Assembly (NCBI GenBank): GCA_003339415.1
Contig: PDHQ01000065.1
Location: 123,592-159,928, forward strand
DNA: 36,337 bases
Reading direction: 5' to 3'
Origin: Ophiocordyceps camponoti-saundersi (nom. inval.)
Taxonomy: Eukaryota > Ascomycota > Sordariomycetes > Hypocreales > Ophiocordycipitaceae
The notes under the pieces were generated by a model. That model worked only from the letters and a program-made list of their open reading frames with translations, made no database searches and had not been told where the DNA came from. A program made the translations under genes and the position numbers. Below, piece by piece: positions 18,244-28,317 of this stretch; the stretch's first letter is position 1, and every line of letters starts with the position of its first letter.

Positions 18244-20848
18244 ATGCAGGCTCTCTGCTGCTGTCTATCCCGTCGGAAGCGGAACGGAGCTAGGCAGAGA
18301 ATCGCTGCTCCTTCGACGACGCTTGCCTCTGGCCCTGATTGGAACGCTGAAAGACCTTCTGCCGCCTCAGCCAGTGCACAACAATCCCCATGCGAGGGCC
18401 CTATTGAGCTTTGTCAGTTGGTAGAAAACGACGACTCGGAGATCGAAGACGTCTCCTCTCCAGCTAATTTACTTTGGCGCAACAAAGAGCTGCCTCGACA
18501 CGCCGGCCCCGTGCCGAAAGACCATCTGGAGATCAACGATCGAGGTAGCAGTAAAAGCACTCGTTATCTTTCTTCCCTCATACAGCTTGGCGTCGGCCCG
18601 CGAGACACAATCGAGTTTGCTCTCGACGATGATTTCGCTTTACCTGAACTTTCGTCTCATCCTCAGGCTAGCTCATCCGGCCATCTTCAGCCGAGGCACG
18701 CCAGCAGCACCAAGCGCCTCGACGACGCAGAAATGTCTTCAGTCGTCTCTGCTGGAGCGGCATCACGGCCCTCGACGGCACCGGCGACATCTCCTCAGAG
18801 ATTGACAGGCTGCTCCTTCACCTCGAACCAACTGGACAGAGTGCTCGGCATGGATAATGACTTCAACATTCGTCGCGGGTCTCATGCTTGGGAAGACCAG
18901 TCCGCTCTCGGGGTCTGGCTTATCGCACAGAGCATGCAGTCCAGAGACTGCTCCTTTCTCCCCGTCGACGATACAGATTCGGATCATCATGAGCGTCTCG
19001 GCTCGCCTTGTCACGATTTCGGCGGGATCGATAGTATCATCGATATCCCGGATCCGAGTTTGAAAACCAGTCTGCGAGAACTTTCTCATCTGATTGACTC
19101 CGCCGAGGATCCCGACATCTCGCATAACCGCCGTAAACAGGCCGTTAGCAGCGTCTATGGCCTCGATGACTCGGGCCTGGATATTGCGTCCTCGCCGGCT
19201 GCGCCAGCTTCTGGTTCAACCGTCCAGAAGCCTCCAAATAACGGTTCATCGCATTATACTTCCATCTTACCCAGCATTCAACCAAGTCTAGCCGGCTCCA
19301 CGTCCAACAAGTACAGCCTCAGCCCCGAGGATCTCAAGAATCTTGAGCTGTCGCCACTCGAGTGTAAGCATGCCCCAACTCACTACTGTATCCTATACTC
19401 ATCCGTCATTTTGTCGCCGCAGGGCCTGCAAAGTTCTGCGCGTTGCGCGACTTCGGTCTGTCTGAAGGGCCCAGCTCATATGCAACTGCCGAAGAAGACG
19501 AGACTTCAACCGCCTCCTTCAAGGACACAGCTTTCTTGAGCCAAGCTCCTCAAGCTCGGCTAGGCCCTGACAGCAAGTCTGTGACGCATTCTGAACCCAA
19601 CAGCTTTCATCAGCGAGAAGCCGAGCTTCGGTCCGTTGAGCAGAGGTTCGGTCAGCTTTCGTCCCGGAAGCAGGCAGACGCGCCCTTACACAGCCGTTTC
19701 CGAGAAGAATTCAGTCAGTCAGCCGTACGCCGGCCGCCTAAAACATCGTTTATGAGAAAGATACAATATTCTTTGTCGCGTCTGTCTCGAGTCGGGTCCG
19801 AGGCCCCCACTGGATCCTTGGAACTCCGGCATCTGTCAATGTCTGTGTCCCCCGAGCTGGGTTCCATGTCACAGAGAGGATACGATTACGGTAAGATATT
19901 GGTTAATGAAATTGATGATTGTGAACCGAAATTCACTGAGGCGATCGCAAGCTGAATCGTCGTCTTATAGACGTCTCACAGACCGCTGTCACGGAAGCAT
20001 CGGCCGCAGGGTCATTGATTTCGCGTCCGCGTGTCGCGCGACATTGGAAAAATGACAGGCGACGGACGTCTTTCGGAGGTTTGATAACCGTCGGCAGAGA
20101 TAGTTCCCATCGCGGGCCCTTGTCGCCGGGGACGTACGCCAATCACTTTGGCAGAGACGAGGGGGCTCGGCAAGCTGAAGGCGACGACGGACACAACTCG
20201 CGAGCTTACCCACTCACGAGTTCAGCTATTGGGCCGAAGCAGCGCCGTAGCTTCAGCGAAAGTGCCGTGCCGACGTCAACGGGAGGACATGAATCGAACT
20301 TGCCAACAACGAGGCTGGAAAAGGCAGTGAGAGCAGGTCTCGAGAGGCTCTTGCCGACGAGAAAGACGGTGGTCCATGATCACCTGCGCTTAAATGGCTC
20401 GATTTCCGACTCCCGGACACGAGACTCGTCATCGTCTGAAGCGACAGGAGAAGCAGGCGACACAAATTGGAACAAGGAGAACGTCGGAAAGCTGGAGCCA
20501 TTGGCTCAGGTAACGTCGGGGGAGCCTAAAAGCCAACGCGGTATCTCAGCAATGGATAGTCAGATTACCGGCCAGAGCACAGTCAAGGTTGAGTCGTCGA
20601 ACCGCCTTTGCTTATCTGTCTCTCAGACTAGCGAGGAGATGCCATCGGCGCAGCAGTCGGCGAAATCTGCTTCGACGATAGGTCTGTTGGAGAACAGCTC
20701 CAAGGTCAGTGAAGGCCACTTGGTCGAAAGCCAGCCGGGCAAAATCTGCTCCGGGATCGGGTTCCGCCGATGGAAATCGACTCACGAGCACGGCACCGGC
20801 AGGGGGAGCTCCCCTAGTCTAACTCACCACTCCGCCGACCGGGCTTGA
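18244..20848 (+). CDS. Unrecognised fungal protein, disordered, with N-terminal Cys-Cys-Cys/basic motif
   Basis: Exons 18244-19363, 19423-19890 and 19971-20848 join to 821 residues; the introns are 59 and 80 bp with GTAAGC and GTAAGA donors. I do not recognise a domain. The chosen start gives MQALCCCLSRRKRNG, a triple cysteine next to a basic cluster, which resembles a palmitoylation plus polybasic membrane anchor; an upstream in-frame ATG at 18208 would bury it 12 residues in. The body is rich in Ser, Asp, Arg and Pro with acidic patches (ENDDSEIEDVSS, DDTDSDHHE) and scattered helical stretches such as PSLKTSLRELSHLIDSAED and SLSPEDLKNLELSPLEWPA around the first splice junction. The C-terminal exon holds KTSFMRKIQYSLSRLSRVGS-like basic segments just upstream and RPRVARHWKNDRRRTSFGGL after the second junction. 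It could be a membrane-tethered signalling or polarity protein, but that is a guess. Confidence 0.75.
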
Positions 20849-21383
20849 CTCTTTCTTGTGGAAGGGTTAAGAGTATTAAAAGGAAGAAGGCCAGATCAGG
20901 GGAAATATCAGATTTTTTTTTTCAGGGGCGGAAGGACATGAAGGCGGGAGACTGTTTTTTTTCTTCGTTGCATTTTAAGTGCAGTGCTTGATAGCAGACA
21001 TGGCAGGACTTAGCTTAACACGATGTAAACCTCTTTTCCTTCCAGGTGTCTTCTCTCTCTCTCTCCCTTCGTCGCGGTCGTCATCCAGTTGGTGATGTGA
21101 AGGTACGTTGGTTTAGAGTAGGCGGCTTGATGTCTTTGGAGTTTGAGAAATGTCTGACGTATCATGACAATAGGCAGTAGGGCTTTTTTTTCGCTCTGAG
21201 AGTCAGGGGGGGGGGAGGTTTCTCGAAGTTTGAAGATGACAAGGTATATGACTATACGAGTGGGAAGTGTCTTGCGTTTCTTTGGCCTTCGTGATAGTGA
21301 AACTATCTTATGCCTCTCATCAATTTCTACGTATTCAACAATCTGCCTTTCCCGGTCCCTGGCCTTTCTGGATCGTGCCTCAT
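20849..21383. other. Intergenic region between convergent genes
   Basis: This holds the 3' UTRs of the 821-residue protein gene (plus) and the MFS gene (minus). It contains short T runs near 20910 and 20955, a CT repeat at 21050-21065 and an eight-base G run near 21207. The minus-strand frame extending from 22386 to 21010 is out of frame with the transporter and is a shadow. No additional gene was recognised. Confidence 0.5.
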
Positions 21384-23192
21384 CTATACCGAGATATTTG
21401 TAGGGCGGCGGCTGCCGAAGGAAGCATCTTCCCCCGTTGGAGAGAAGCGAGGAATGTCGCCGGTGCGGCACTGGTTTTCCTCCTCCAACTGGCTCAAGGC
21501 GACGGCGAAGCGGGAACGACGCCTGAGGGAAGGGCCCTTGTACAGGAAGACGAAGGGGACGAGACACATGGCGGTGCTGAGACCGCCGAGGAGGGCGCAC
21601 GCGCCGCCGATGCCGAGGCGGGCGAAGAGCAGAGGGGAGATAAGCGGGAGCAAAACGGCGAAGACGGAGCGGGAACAGGAGACGGCGGCGTGGGCGGAGG
21701 CGGCGAAGACGCGATAGGCGTCGGTGAGGTAGTTTGCCAGAGCCGTGTAGGTGAAGACGAAGCCGGCGCCAAAGGGGACGCCCGCCATCAGCGGCACGGC
21801 GAAGTGAACCGACCGGCGGGCGGAAAAGCCGAGCCAGAAGAGGGAGAGGGCGAAGAGCGGTCCTCCTAGAATGACTGGGGGCATGCGGCGGTATTCTTCG
21901 CGCTCCGCCCAGGCTGCGCGTCGGGTCCGGGCCCGGCCGACTACGACGTCCCAGTACCAGAGGACGGGCAAGGTGAGAAAGGCGCCGAAGCCGATGGACA
22001 GAAAGCACAGGCCGGCCACACTGGGCGGAAGATCGTAAAGACCCTGGAAGACGAGGGGGAAGACCTGGAAGGACACGTAGAAGATGGCGTAAGACAGGGC
22101 GAGATAAGCACAGGTGGCGGAGACGATGGGCTCGCACATGAGCATCTGAAGCGGCCGCCCCAGCATCACGGCCAAGACCGGGGGGCTCGTATCTTGTGTC
22201 TTTACGACCATCGCGTTGGCGGAATGGGCCGACATATGGCGAGCTAGCAGAACGGAGCCCAGCGTCTCCGGTAGCAGGAAGAAGAGCGCCAAGAGCGTGC
22301 CGCCGGCGAAGATGAGGCTGAACCAAAAGGCCCAGCGCCAGCCTATGGTCGATGAAGTCATGGCCGACACGACGGGCGCGACACACCCACCGAGGGCGAT
22401 GGCCTGTCCTCGCCTCGTGTCAGTGACGCCGGCCGGAAGACGCAAGCCCAAAAACAAGGAACGGAAACGCACAGGGGTGAAGATGGCGAATGCCCGACCC
22501 CTTGTCTGCGGCTGGGCGTAGATGTCCGCCAGGATACCTGCAACGATGGACAAGGGCGAGCTGCCAAAGACGCCAGCGACGGTACGGAAGACGAGCAGCG
22601 CCCACCAGGTTGGCGCCAGGGCGCAGGCCATGGTGAAGAGCATGAACGAGGCAAAAGTGGCCAAGGTCAACAGTCGCCGTCCCATGTGCTCGCTCAGGGG
22701 GGCCCAAGCAAGAGGACCGAAGACGTAGCCCAAGACGAAGAGAGAGATGGGCAGCGCCTTTTGCAGCGGAGACTTTATCCCGAACTCATCTGCTATCTTG
22801 GCGATGGCCATGCTGGGCAAAGCTGATCCCACGGTCGAGTTGAAGGCGGCCAGGATCAGGACGAAGAGAATCAGGCCCTTTTTCGACTGCGCACAACTTG
22901 TTAGTCGGGCCTTGAGATGTATCCGACGAGGGGGCGCGCTCACCGCTGGCCAGTTATACGGGTTCTCGGCGTCGTCCAGCTGCCATCCGAGGCCCTGCTG
23001 GACAGTCTGACCATGGGAGCCAGGACGACTGTCGCGTAATGTTTCCGTTCCACTGTCCGTATCTACCTCATGATGCCACTTGCGGGGGTCTATCTCGTCA
23101 ACGCTGTAGTCAAGAGGCGTGACGATACAACGTGCTGACCGCAACTGAGATTAGCCTGGGCCATGGCCAGACGTTTTCGAGCGTACACTCAT
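21384..23192 (-). CDS. Major facilitator superfamily transporter, DHA1 drug:H+ antiporter type
   Basis: This is a plasma-membrane or vacuolar proton-coupled exporter, probably for drugs, polyamines or other small organic molecules. The proposed exons are 23192-23189, 23134-22944, 22886-22473 and 22403-21384, giving 542 residues. The cytosolic N-terminus leads to NPYNWPASKKG, the usual prelude to helix 1 in DHA1 proteins. Helix 1 is followed by STVGSALPSMAIAKIADEFG and the loop 2-3 signature GPLAWAPLSEHMGRR. The TM4-5 region includes RTVAGVFGSSPLSIVAGILAD, and twelve hydrophobic segments are visible. Two internal introns (22887-22943 and 22404-22472) are multiples of three without stops, so an unspliced frame also reads through. 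The first exon is the weakest part: ATG plus one base, a GTGTAC donor and CTAAT branch. The C-terminal tail (ENQCRTGDIPRFSP) is polar. Substrate cannot be told from sequence. Confidence 0.85.
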
Positions 23193-23656
23193 GTTTGATC
23201 GCCATCTTCATCTTGATGTAGTCGCTTCACCGTGGTCGTCTCACTGTGAATTGCAGGCGGATGAGAATTGAAGGTCAGAGAGTAAAAGCGGAAGCCTTCG
23301 AGTTGGAATAGCTTCTTGGGCGAAACTGATGCTGACGGGATCGGGCAAACAGAATAAGAAGAGACAAGACGCCTGAAGTGACAGATCATTCATTATCAGA
23401 GGAGAGCCTCGGCCGGGAGACGTCTGTGGCTGCGATATGGGTCGTCGGGATTTAAAGACTGGGCGGCGACGCATTTCCGCCGGCATGAGTGACAGTCAAT
23501 TGGACGCTGGAGTATGAGGAAAAAGCAATCTAAGTGCCGGGATGCAAGTGGCTTCGAAAGACACAGGGGCGTTTCAGGCCTTGCAGATTCTCCGTGGCTC
23601 GTGACATTTGGACGCGACGGTGCTACCCGACGGACCGACGTCGACGGTGATGGGCG
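23193..23656. other. MFS gene promoter and prefoldin-4 3' flank
   Basis: This lies upstream of the MFS transporter and downstream of the prefoldin gene. No gene, repeat or clear regulatory palindrome was recognised. Confidence 0.45.
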
Positions 23657-24272
23657 TCAAGTCTCCAGATTGATCTGCTTCCCGAATCTGGCGTACAAAT
23701 CGACCTTGAGTTGGGTCATCTCCTCGCGGACGGAGGCCATCTTGTCCTCCAGCTCCGACTTTTCCTGGGTAACATTGGCGGCGGACGTCTCGAGCATTTG
23801 CTGGGCCTGCTCCAATGCCACGTGAAAAAAGGCATCGCCTATCTTGAAGCTGAGATAAGAAGAAGCGTCGTCAGCGATGCCTGGTGCTGGGGAAGCGGTA
23901 GCAGGACGGGGCGTTGCACCGAATTCTTTCGTCTTCGTCGGCCAGCTCCAGCTCTGTGGACAGGTCATCGAGATCCTCCTTTTCTTTCTATGAGGACGCA
24001 TTCAGTACGGAGCGGGATGGAAAAGGGGGGGGTTGAGCGTGTGCATCGCACCGTCTTCAGCTGCATCTCCTCATCGAGCACCAGCGCCCGCTGGTGCAGC
24101 CGGCTGAATCTGTTGATCTTGTCCTGGTCTTGGCGGCGGACCTGGACCTCTTGGGCCGCTTCCTCGTCCTGTTTCGAGAGCTTTGCGGTCGTCCGATCAG
24201 CTTTCGGCCCATAAGAGACGTTCACGTGAGATGCCTTTCTCTTACCATGCGACGGTTCGCAATGGAAGCCAT
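23657..24272 (-). CDS. GIM3: Prefoldin subunit 4 (Gim3)
   Basis: This is a beta-type subunit of the hexameric prefoldin/GimC chaperone, which captures nascent actin and tubulin and hands them to the CCT chaperonin. Exons on the minus strand are 24272-24246 (27 bp), 24180-24052, 23987-23920 and 23849-23657, giving 138 residues, typical of the family. The start MASIANRRMLSKQDEEAAQE and the helix EVQVRRQDQDKINRFSRLHQR match fungal subunit 4. The core LDDLSTELELADEDE leads to the beta-hairpin sequence FKIGDAFFHVALEQAQQML, the most diagnostic part. The C-terminal coiled-coil helix ends DLYARFGKQINLET. Introns are 65, 64 and 70 bp; the third has a GTGCAA donor and a CGCTGAC branch. It is divergent from the CENP-W-like gene with 285 bp between the start codons. 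Confidence 0.94.
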
Positions 24273-24557
24273 GATGTTGATGATGAAGCCGTAGTCGCCG
24301 AGGGGTGTTTGTTTGCATGCAAAACTCGTAGTGAATGGCGGCTTGACGCACTGTGTGCGCTCAAGATAAGAAGTGGATGAGTAACGGTGATGACTAATTC
24401 GAGCCGCCGCCCAACGTCAAACGGCTTCATCAGAAACAACAGGTGGGGAATTGCGAATACGAATACCGCCTGCTGCCGCTTGCTGCATCAACACCTGATT
24501 ATCTGCAGGCTGCAGCTGTCAATCAACACCAAACGTCTTCCATATCACGAGCTGAAA
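24273..24557. promoter_or_regulatory. Putative bidirectional promoter (prefoldin 4 / CENP-W)
   Basis: These 285 bp separate the start codons of two divergent genes and must contain both leaders and promoters. A CTGCAG-rich stretch near 24500 and TGATGACTAA at 24388-24397, similar to a bZIP half-site pair, can be seen. No TATA box was obvious. Confidence 0.5.
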
Positions 24558-24974
24558 ATGGCCCTCGGCAAGACTCCTTATCCAAAGGCGACGCTCAAGA
24601 AGACGATCAAGGCGCATTCAGGTCTCAATATCAAGAAGAATGCCGACGTAACGGTATGCAATTGTTGTTTCCGAGAGCGACACGCCGTTGATTGCTATGA
24701 ATAGATCTTCCTCGACTACGTCCTCTTCATGGAAAGGTGAGACTCGGAACAGTCATCTCCTTAGACCAACCTCGCGACTAAATGCGAAGCGCAGGCTGGT
24801 GAAGGAAGCTGCCATTCACTCTAAGCTTTCCGGCGAAAAGGCTCTGACTGCGAGAAGCGTCAAGAGAGTTACTCGGGTGAGCATTGGGGCAGCCTCTGAC
24901 CGCAAAATGCACCTTTACGTGTTTCGCGTGCTAACTCAGAAGCGCAGGATGCCCTGGCCAGATTCAAGGGCTGA
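24558..24974 (+). CDS. Small histone-fold protein, probable kinetochore subunit CENP-W (Wip1)
   Basis: CENP-W pairs with CENP-T through a histone fold in the CCAN, the inner kinetochore complex on centromeric chromatin. Four exons, 24558-24653, 24705-24736, 24795-24876 and 24948-24974, join to only 78 residues; introns are 51, 58 and 71 bp. The sequence begins MALGKTPYPKATLKKTIKAHSG, continues to a helix DVTIFLDYVLFMERLVKEAA, and ends RSVKRVTRDALARFKG. This is a one-domain histone fold: short basic helix 1, long central helix 2 with the IFLDYVLFM core, and a C-terminal helix 3 preceded by ALTARSVKRVT. Length and layout match fungal CENP-W proteins as I remember them. Other small histone folds (MHF1/MHF2, the DPB3/NF-Y type) are less similar. 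The unspliced frames 24387-24704 and 24688-25173 are artefacts of ignoring the introns. Confidence 0.85.
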
Positions 24975-25862
24975 AGCCGGCCACGATCATGACCCTCGGA
25001 ATCATATGTACCATCTCGACAACAGTTTGCTAAGTTTCGCGATGCTATCCCGTCCTGCGCAAGTCGAGGATGCATATGCATCCTGTTTAATCGCACACAA
25101 ATGGATGTCTCGCGATAAAGAACACGTGCCCGTGGAAGCTCTGGAGTTTTATGCAGCCGAAGGTACGGAGTAGGTAGACAGGGTTTGCCACGGTCAAGGG
25201 GTTGAGGGGGTCGAGGGGGTTGGGAGATGGGGGAGGGGAAGGGGGATGAGGGGGTTCAATGGGGTTTCCATGACGGCTCTCCAGCTTCACCGTGCAGCTA
25301 GCTGTCTACAATGGATGAACAATATCATCCAACGCCAGCGCCAGCCATTGCCATGATGAGCCGTGCAAGCACGGATATGTTGTGCATATATATGTACTAT
25401 AGAGGTGCATACTATCCGTACACACATACGGATATGTGGTTATCGTGGTAATCCCGCTTTGATACACTGTTGTTCCTATAGCAGCCCTCGCAATTCGCTG
25501 ATTGGTGGACCGTATGTATGGGCACCCTAGCCATAGCATGTGTGTGTGTGTGTGTGTGTGCAAACAGTTCCCGCAGCTTCTCCTCCACCTCTCCTTGCAC
25601 GCCGCGCCTCTCTTTTCAGGCCTTGACCATATATTCACGCCGTTTGTCATAGCTCAAAAATCACCGACCTCTCTACCTACTCACCTACCTTCACCCACTC
25701 CTCTACCTGTTTACCACCTAATCGCTTCCCTCACCATCATCTCTCACTCTCCTCTACTCATCTCCCGCATCAAGCACAAATATCTCTACACTGTTCTCGC
25801 TGGCAAAAGCCCTATCGTTTGAGCCTGTCTCCCCACCGTCGTGCACACAAGAAAACGTCGAC
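24975..25862. other. Intergenic region with CA/TG repeat upstream of the RGG-box gene
   Basis: The left part is the CENP-W 3' flank. It holds a G-rich stretch (25190-25265), TACGGAT-containing elements at 25371 and 25405-25430, a (TG)n microsatellite at 25539-25561, and a C/T-rich leader from 25660 to 25860 before the RGG-box gene. No extra gene was recognised. Confidence 0.5.
25539..25561 (+). repeat. (TG)n microsatellite
   Basis: About eleven uninterrupted TG units lie about 300 bp upstream of the start codon of the RGG-box gene. Confidence 0.9.
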
Positions 25863-27456
25863 ATGGCCGTCCAAGCAGCCGCCACTTCCAAGCCCTCCAA
25901 CAAGAAGGCCGCCAAGGCCACGGAAACTGCCAAGGCCTCTGAGCCTGCCAAGGTCCCCGAGCCCGCCCAGTCTCCTACTCCGAGCACGGCGTCGGGTGTC
26001 GGCGACAAATCGCAGGATGACGGCAACGAGATGCCCATCATCAAGGATCTGCAGAAGTACATACGTCTCCATTGCCCCCTCGCTGTGGCCAATCTCAGCT
26101 AACCAATCACCAAGAAACATCCGCAACCTGAACAAAAAAATTGTTTGTTCCTGCTTCTGCGTTGCTCGACGCCGCTGACCTTTTTTTCAGACCAATGCCT
26201 CCAAGACCGACTCTCTCCTGGCTCAACACTCCAACAAGTCTCTCGACGATCTCGTCGCCTCCAAGGTGATCAATACCGATCAGAAGGCACAGATTCTGAA
26301 GAAGCCTGCCCTCAAGGAGCAGCTCGCACAGACAGAGGAGAAGCTGGCTCAGTTCCGCAAGTTGAATGACCACTACCGCCTACGTGCCAAGATGGATAAG
26401 GTCGAGTGGGAGAAGTCGCTGGAAAAGGCTAAGGACGAAGTGATGACCGAGACCCGCCAAAATTTTGACAAGTCGCTGCGCGAACACCTTCTTGTTCTCT
26501 CCCAGTTCCTGCGCCTCGCTGCCTATCGACGCGAAGAGGCCAAGGACCACAACTCGGACGAAAGCCAGGCCATCGAGGGTGTCCTACTGGCAATCTATTC
26601 GGGAGACGAGAGTGCCGTTGGGGCTATGCTCAAACTAATTGAAGGTTCCAAGGACTCGATCCTCAGCGTTCCAGGACAACCATTGGAGACTACATGTGCG
26701 CCCAATTGTTTTCCTGCATCCGAAGGTCCTGACTGACAAATAACAGTTGCGGATGTCAAGGCCCTTGCGCAGGACTACAAGACGCCCTTTTACCCTGACC
26801 CCACTCAGGCGATCGAGCCAGAGCCCGAGAAGGAGACGGCCGTTGCAGACCCTCCCGCGGCGGCCGACTCTCCTCTGGTGGGAAAGGCTATCGCAGCCGA
26901 CAAGGACGCTACAGAGAGCGCTTCTGTCAACGGACAGGAGAAGACTGAGCCCCTGACAAATGGCACTGTCGATGAGAGCACTCCTGACGCCGCCGCCAAT
27001 ACCACTGCGATTGCTCACTCGGAGGGAACGCATGACGGGTCTAGCGTGCACGACTGGGTGAACCTGGACTATCCACGGGACATGGCCGAAAAAGAGGCGA
27101 TGGGAGCGGCGGGAGAAAGCCAAGAGACTCCTGCCGTGGTCAACAATACGCGATCTTGGGCCGACGAGCAACCTGATGTAGTGGTCGAGGTAGGATATAA
27201 ACCGCATCCCAAGCCGTGGTTTGCGTTGAGGCTCATTGGATTGAAACAGCCGGTTCCTACTCAGGAAGCCAACGACGGATTTCATCAAGTTCAGCGCAAC
27301 CGAGGCCGACAGGAACGCGAGCCAGGCTTTCGGGGGCGTGGCCGCGGCGAGGGCCGAGGCCGGGGTCGAGGAGAAGGCCGGCCGAGGGTTGGACGGGGTC
27401 GCGGCAGCGGTAATGGTGGACAACCGTGGCGTGCGCGCCGCAACGAAGAGTCGTGA
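25863..27456 (+). CDS. Yag7-like protein with N-terminal coiled-coil/dimerisation domain and C-terminal RGG box
   Basis: Exons 25863-26056, 26115-26142 (28 bp), 26191-26695 and 26747-27456 join to 478 residues. After a Lys/Ala/Pro-rich N-terminus, KNIRNLNKKITNAS starts a helical region: SLDDLVASKVINTDQKAQIL, then EQLAQTEEKLAQFRKL, then a long charged helix to about residue 175 and a second helical part ending with FADVKALAQDYKTP. This arrangement recalls the caprin-type dimerisation region and fungal proteins annotated Yag7-like; I am moderately sure of that relation. The middle (about 255-385) is acidic and disordered. The C-terminus is a clear RGG/RG box: FRGRGRGEGRGRGRGEGRPR and following GRGRGSGNGG, typical of RNA- or ribosome-associated proteins. 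A role in mRNA binding or stress-granule biology is inferred. The first intron's short third of exon 2 depends on a GTACAT donor and CTAAC branch. Confidence 0.85.
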
Positions 27457-28317
27457 AACGCCTTACTCCTCTTTTCTACACCAAGCATGTCTTCGGAAGC
27501 GACTGTACATCATGCCATGGCGGCGTTCATGGGACTGATTTGACGTAGCTCACAAGGCTCGAGCTGAAGCCTGAGAGCTCTTGACCGTACAAAAGCGCAT
27601 AGCATCGACTTTTGTCTTCTGGACAAGGCTCTTTGATGCACTCACTGATGATGACGATGATACTGATGGTTTTGCGGAGGAGGGCGAGGAGCAGTGAAGG
27701 GGGTAAGATAGGTACCTTCCTAACTTCCTAATTCACAAACACAAATTTATCAAGAAAAAAAGAGATACCTGAATGCCCAGGCAGGTGGAGAGAATGAATG
27801 AGTGTGAGAGAGTCTCGACGATATCCCAACGTGTCTTCCAGCCAGTCAAGATGGTGGTAGTGGCCTGAACCTAGAAGGGCTTAAGGCTGTGCGTGTGTGT
27901 GATCTTAGCCTCAGCCAGGGCGCGGCTCTGCGGGCTGCCCAGATTAGGTAAGGACCCTACCATTTAGGGCCCTTTTCAGGGGTCCATTCCTCTGTGGGTA
28001 ACGTCCGTAGCCTAGGCAGGCGGGTGCACGTCACAGTGGGAAAGGAACAACCTGGCATTTGCTGAGGCCACATCGACAGATCACCATTAACGAACGGTTC
28101 GCGAACCCATTCTCTGTTCCACAATCGACTATTGGCTGCTGCAACCATTGGTCATATCTTTGACGCTCTAAACGTCGACTGCCCTGGGTCATCGATAACT
28201 TCGATGTTCTGTTAAGACGACCGTTCGACAACTCTCTCCTCCTCCACCTCCTCCTCCTTCGAACCAGCCGTCCTCGTCTCCTCTCCGCCTCTCGCCCTTT
28301 CGCGCGCGCGCACCACA
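27457..28317. other. Intergenic region, 3' UTR of RGG-box gene and LHS1 promoter
   Basis: The left part is the 3' flank of the RGG-box gene. The right part is the LHS1 promoter: a C/T-rich CTCCTCCTCC leader (28228-28300) directly precedes the start codon, and GCACGTCAC at 28026-28034 contains an ACGTCA core of the kind bound by bZIP factors. No gene was recognised. Confidence 0.5.

Noticed and set aside
21010..22386. 458-residue Arg/Leu/Pro-rich minus-strand frame
   Set aside because: It is the wrong frame of the MFS transporter; composition is unbalanced and lacks membrane helices.
24688..25173. 161-residue plus-strand frame over the CENP-W gene
   Set aside because: It reads through three introns with good splice signals; the spliced 78-residue product is a coherent histone fold.
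27952..27985. Short inverted repeat GGACCC/GGGTCC with an internal GGGCCC
   Set aside because: The stem is only about six pairs, with no family of structured RNA or terminator it resembles.
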